Part shown: piece after piece, positions 60,837 to 64,000 of the stretch
Layout of the letters: each line of letters starts with the position of its first letter
Numbering within the stretch: position 1 is the stretch's first letter
From: Nephromyces sp. MM_2019
Taxonomy: Eukaryota > Apicomplexa > Aconoidasida > Nephromycida
Length of the DNA stretch: 64,000 bases
Assembly: GCA_015657535.1 (NCBI GenBank)
Contig: JADHZB010001489.1
Location: 39,781-103,780, forward strand
Direction of reading: 5' to 3'
Position numbers and translations under genes: made by a program
Notes under the pieces: generated by a model
Seen by the model: only the letters and a program-made list of their open reading frames with translations
What the model was told of the DNA's origin: nothing
Databases searched by the model: none

Positions 60837-63267
60837 TCATTGAACCTGACAGTCTCTATCATCTTCAGCATCATCGTCATTCTCCTTGTATTCATAAGCA
60901 GATTCAGTGTTTTCACCGCTATTCACCCCACTCACAAAGGGTAAATCAGCAGCACCCACAAATTGTGGGGGTGGTGACTGTGAGGAAGAGGCCTCTTCTT
61001 GTGGGGAACTCAAAGCGTAGCCTCCTCTTCTCGAGCTTCCTGCCCTTTGGCGAGCACCAAAGGCGGGGCCAATCTGCTCATCTCCAAGAGAAGTGGTAGT
61101 GTTTCTCGTTTTACCAAAAGAATGATTATCATCCGCTCTGCCACTCCAGCCATGCAGCCTAGCAGCTGTGTTGCTGGCAGTGCTATTGCTAGGTTGCCTA
61201 GTAGTTCTATTGCTAGCGTCACTGATAGTGCTGCTACCAGAGTCATTGCTAGGTTTCTTACTACTAGTGTTATTTCCAGCGTTATTGCCACCACTGCTAC
61301 CACTACCATTCTTCCCACCACCACCAGTATCCTGAGAATCAAGGCCTTCCTGTTTGATTCTCAGCAAGTTTTCATTGCTGAGCTGCAGCGGGCTACAATC
61401 ACTGCTGCTAGCTGTTATACCTCCTCTCAGCTGCCTCACTCGTTGAAGATATGGTGACAAAGAGGAGGTGATATTAGCCTTCTCCCATTGAGAGGAAGCC
61501 GTTTCACTCAGTGAAAATTCGCTCTCTCCTCTGTACTCATCTCCTTCTTCTCTTCTATACGATCTCTTACCAAACACATTGTTTACTCCGCTGTTTTCTT
61601 CTTGTGAGGAAAGCTCAAGACCATCTACTCTCCCTGATTCGCATAATGCTGCCTCTCTCTCCATCTTCAAGCGGTGTAACTGCAGGTTTAGCTGATGAAT
61701 CTGCCTGCTTTGATGCACTACTTTTAACCTTAAAGTTGACGCGATATTTCCAGATTTTTGCACAGATTTTAGCTGCTCTAATAGGTCTTCTGTTTGATTG
61801 CGTGCCCGCTGTAGCTCCGCACTTGCTTCGATTAACTTGCCCTAGGAGGGGAGAGAAGAAAAGTTTGTATGTGTGTGTGCGTGGGTGGGGGGGGGGTGGT
61901 TGGATGAGTGTGTAATTTGGAAAAAATTAAAGTGCCTTGAGCAGAGTCATCACACAAATGCGAGAAAAATCGGGAAAAAGTATGCGCTTATCGACCCAAA
62001 AACTCCAACACACACAAAATTATCCCCAGAAACTTCACCACACACACACCACCACCCAGAAATTCCGCCACACACACACTTTCATTCAAAAACTGCACCA
62101 CACACAAGGAGTACCAGAGACTTTCATCTTCAATACACACAGGCACCCACAGGATCGTGTCAATCAGCTCCCTACCAGCAACACACATGAAAATTACCTT
62201 CAATTGAGAATTCTCCATTATTACGATTTGCGATTCAGAGGCATCATCAAGCCTTTGGTTAGCAACTACATTGCGAAGCGACGAAAGCTCATCTTCATAA
62301 GAAAGGCATTTTGATTGCAACACACGAAACCTAAAGAGCAGTTGCACCACCAAGTAGCGCGTAAATCCGGCTTAGTAGGGTAGAAAAAATTGCACACACA
62401 CACGCACACTATGCACAGACACAGATATACATGCATGTGTTTGCATGTATATACATTCACACAGCATATATACTCATACATAATCGTATACTCACACTCA
62501 CACAAACGGACACTGACTATATATACATGTCGACACACAGACACACAGGTACGCAGTGACACACACTCACTCACACACATTTACACACACACACATTCTC
62601 ACAATCATTTAAACACACATTCAACACTCACTCACACACATTTACACACACACACACACACATTTACACACACACACATTTACACATTCTCACAATCAGT
62701 TAAACACACATTCAACACTCGTTCACACACATTTACACACACACACATTCTCACAATCGGTTAAACACACATTCAACACTCGTTCACACACATTTACACA
62801 CACACACACACACACATTCTCACAATCAGTTAAACACACATTCAACACTCGTTCACACACATTTACACACACACACATGCACTTAAATAGTTAACTAAAG
62901 TATTGCAGAGGAATGATTTTAGAGAAAAAACTAGACGTAGAAATCTCAGTATAGGCATTCATTGAGAACCCCACGGCTAAAATTGCGTGTTAGACGGGTA
63001 ATTCGCAGTGTGTGTGCGAAATTTACACTGCGCTTGTACATCATGATGCTCCAAGAAGTAACACATGTGGACGACCAATGGTTATAATAATAAATAGCCA
63101 ATCCTTTTATGCATGAAAAGGGTAGGCCTGTGTGTGTGTGCGTCTATGCGTCGAGGCGTGTGCGTGAGTAAAATAAATGCTTACTGATTATTCGCATCCT
63201 CCAACTGCCTCATCAAGTCTTTCCCATTGGACTCAGCATCTTCACAACACTTGTCCAACTCATTGAT
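60837..63267 (-). CDS. Coiled-coil protein with Gly/Ser/Asn-rich tail, 5' part missing
   Basis: Three minus-strand exons: 63267-63185, 62330-62198 and 61841-60837 (stop), 1221 nt or 406 residues, phases 2 and 0 matching. Donors are AATCA|gtaagc and TTGAAG|gtaatt; acceptors are gactttccag, tgctctttag and cccctcctag. Residues 1-110 are heptad-like (INELDKCCEDAESN, LMRQLEDANNQ, LSYEDELSSLRNVV, IEASAELQRARNQTEDLLEQ, RQIHQLNLQLHRLKMERE), a clear coiled coil. The rest is disordered: a Gly/Ser/Asn/Thr-rich region in the middle and an acidic end (ENDDDAEDDRD). No catalytic motif is visible; it is probably a structural or adaptor protein. The first exon seen is phase 0 with a good acceptor, so exons further right or beyond the window are expected. 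Sense introns are GT-rich. Confidence 0.78.
62567..62880. repeat. CA-rich composite minisatellite, unit about 61-70 bp, 4 copies
   Basis: The unit contains ATTCTCACAATCAGTTAAAC, ACACATTCAACACTCGTTCA and ACACATTTACACACACAC, seen about four times with variable (CA)n length, which changes the period. It lies in the intron between the exons at 63185 and 62330 of the minus-strand coiled-coil gene, so the transcript carries the GT-rich complement. Confidence 0.8.
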
Positions 63268-64000
63268 CTGGAAAGTCAAAGTGTGTGTGAAAAATCTCTT
63301 AATATACATGTGTGAGTTAGCTAACATAAAAGGCATACCAAATCTCCCTCATTCAATGTGTGTTAGTTGACATGAAATGAGTGTGAAAACTCTCTTATCT
63401 CGTGTGTCTGAAAGTAGACCAGATCTCAAGGTTATAAAAGAGGATTTTTGTCAATTTATCCTATTTGAGGCAGCATCTTCTCTTCTACACACTCACAAGT
63501 GCCAAGAATCCTTCACTAACCACCTGGCAGCAACACTGATTCTACACACGCTAAAGACTGCTATGAGGCGTATAAGCTATTCGTTAGATTACAGCTATCA
63601 TATAAGGCTGCATGGGTGATGAGCCTCATTTAAAGCGCAGCTTCATTGATACACACAAACCGGTGTACGTACACTCAAGTAATCGCAGCTGAGGAGCAGA
63701 TTTTACCCACAAACATACACTCGAATCTTCTCAGAAATCTCAAAAAAAGCAAAAGCTAAGTAAAGGCATATCAACCAACTGCTAAGCAGGCAGTTTCAAA
63801 TGCACACACACGATCACAAAAACTGGCAAAAAATTGAAGTGGAGCAGTAAGCATGTGTGCAAAACCCAATTACTCAGTGAAGGAAAGCTGCTCATACACA
63901 GGCACTTTGCAAAATCCAGTGAAAAAAACGCACACACAAGTGAAATACAGTGGAACGAATAAACGATAGTTAAAAAGACTGACACACACACACACACACA
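63268..64000. other. Right end of the window, probably within the coiled-coil gene
   Basis: No exon could be defined, although upstream exons of the minus-strand coiled-coil gene are expected here or beyond. The + strand is CA-rich in places (63638-63660, 63801-63811, and a (CA)n run at 63981-64000), as in the other introns of that gene. Confidence 0.4.

Noticed and set aside
60999..61457. 152-codon + frame
   Set aside because: Antisense shadow of the last exon of the coiled-coil gene.
1..64000. Transposons, retroelements, tRNA, rRNA
   Set aside because: No transposase, reverse transcriptase or integrase motif in any frame, no long terminal repeats, and no tRNA B-box with a matching cloverleaf was noticed by eye; a tRNAscan/Rfam run would be decisive.

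Overview
The window is nuclear DNA of an intron-rich unicellular eukaryote, most likely an apicomplexan or a close relative such as a chromerid. The main evidence is a minus-strand gene (13.1-15.7 kb) encoding two tandem AP2 domains of the ApiAP2 type. The housekeeping genes are split by GT-AG introns of about 80-1400 bases. Each main gene was rebuilt exon by exon, and splice phases match at every junction. No genus can be named from the sequence.

Left part (1-26 kb): AT-rich to balanced DNA with almost no dinucleotide repeats. It holds a four-exon gene of unknown function (3.9-6.5 kb, +), a four-exon homologue of the ER membrane protein ERG28 (9.1-11.0 kb, +), the ApiAP2 gene (13.1-15.7 kb, -) and the 3' part of an unrecognised gene (22.2-23.3 kb, +). 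Several degenerate minisatellites lie between them. A 50-N gap at 20.85 kb is flanked by two identical sequences and is probably an assembly artefact.

Right part (26.6-64 kb): genes whose introns are packed with GT and CA dinucleotide tracts. On the + strand are ribosomal protein S13/uS15 (3 exons), a GRWD1/Rrb1-type WD40 ribosome-assembly chaperone (about 12 exons) and the GARP/EARP tethering subunit VPS52 (16 exons over 10.8 kb). On the - strand are one or two poorly resolved genes at 55.5-57.2 kb and the 3' end of a coiled-coil protein gene (60.8-63.3 kb). Several shorter coding-like segments with plausible splice sites (28.4-29.8, 30.3, 31.4, 43.4-43.8, 57.6, 58.3, 59.3 kb) are recorded at low confidence.

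The genes do not form a pathway: two serve ribosome supply (uS15 and GRWD1), one endosome-to-Golgi retrograde traffic, one ER sterol/lipid enzyme scaffolding and one transcription. The most distinctive pattern is in the introns. Sense strands are GT-rich, often from the donor itself, and in at least seven introns a GT-rich 5' part is followed by a CA-rich 3' part. These could pair into long hairpins that bring the splice sites together.
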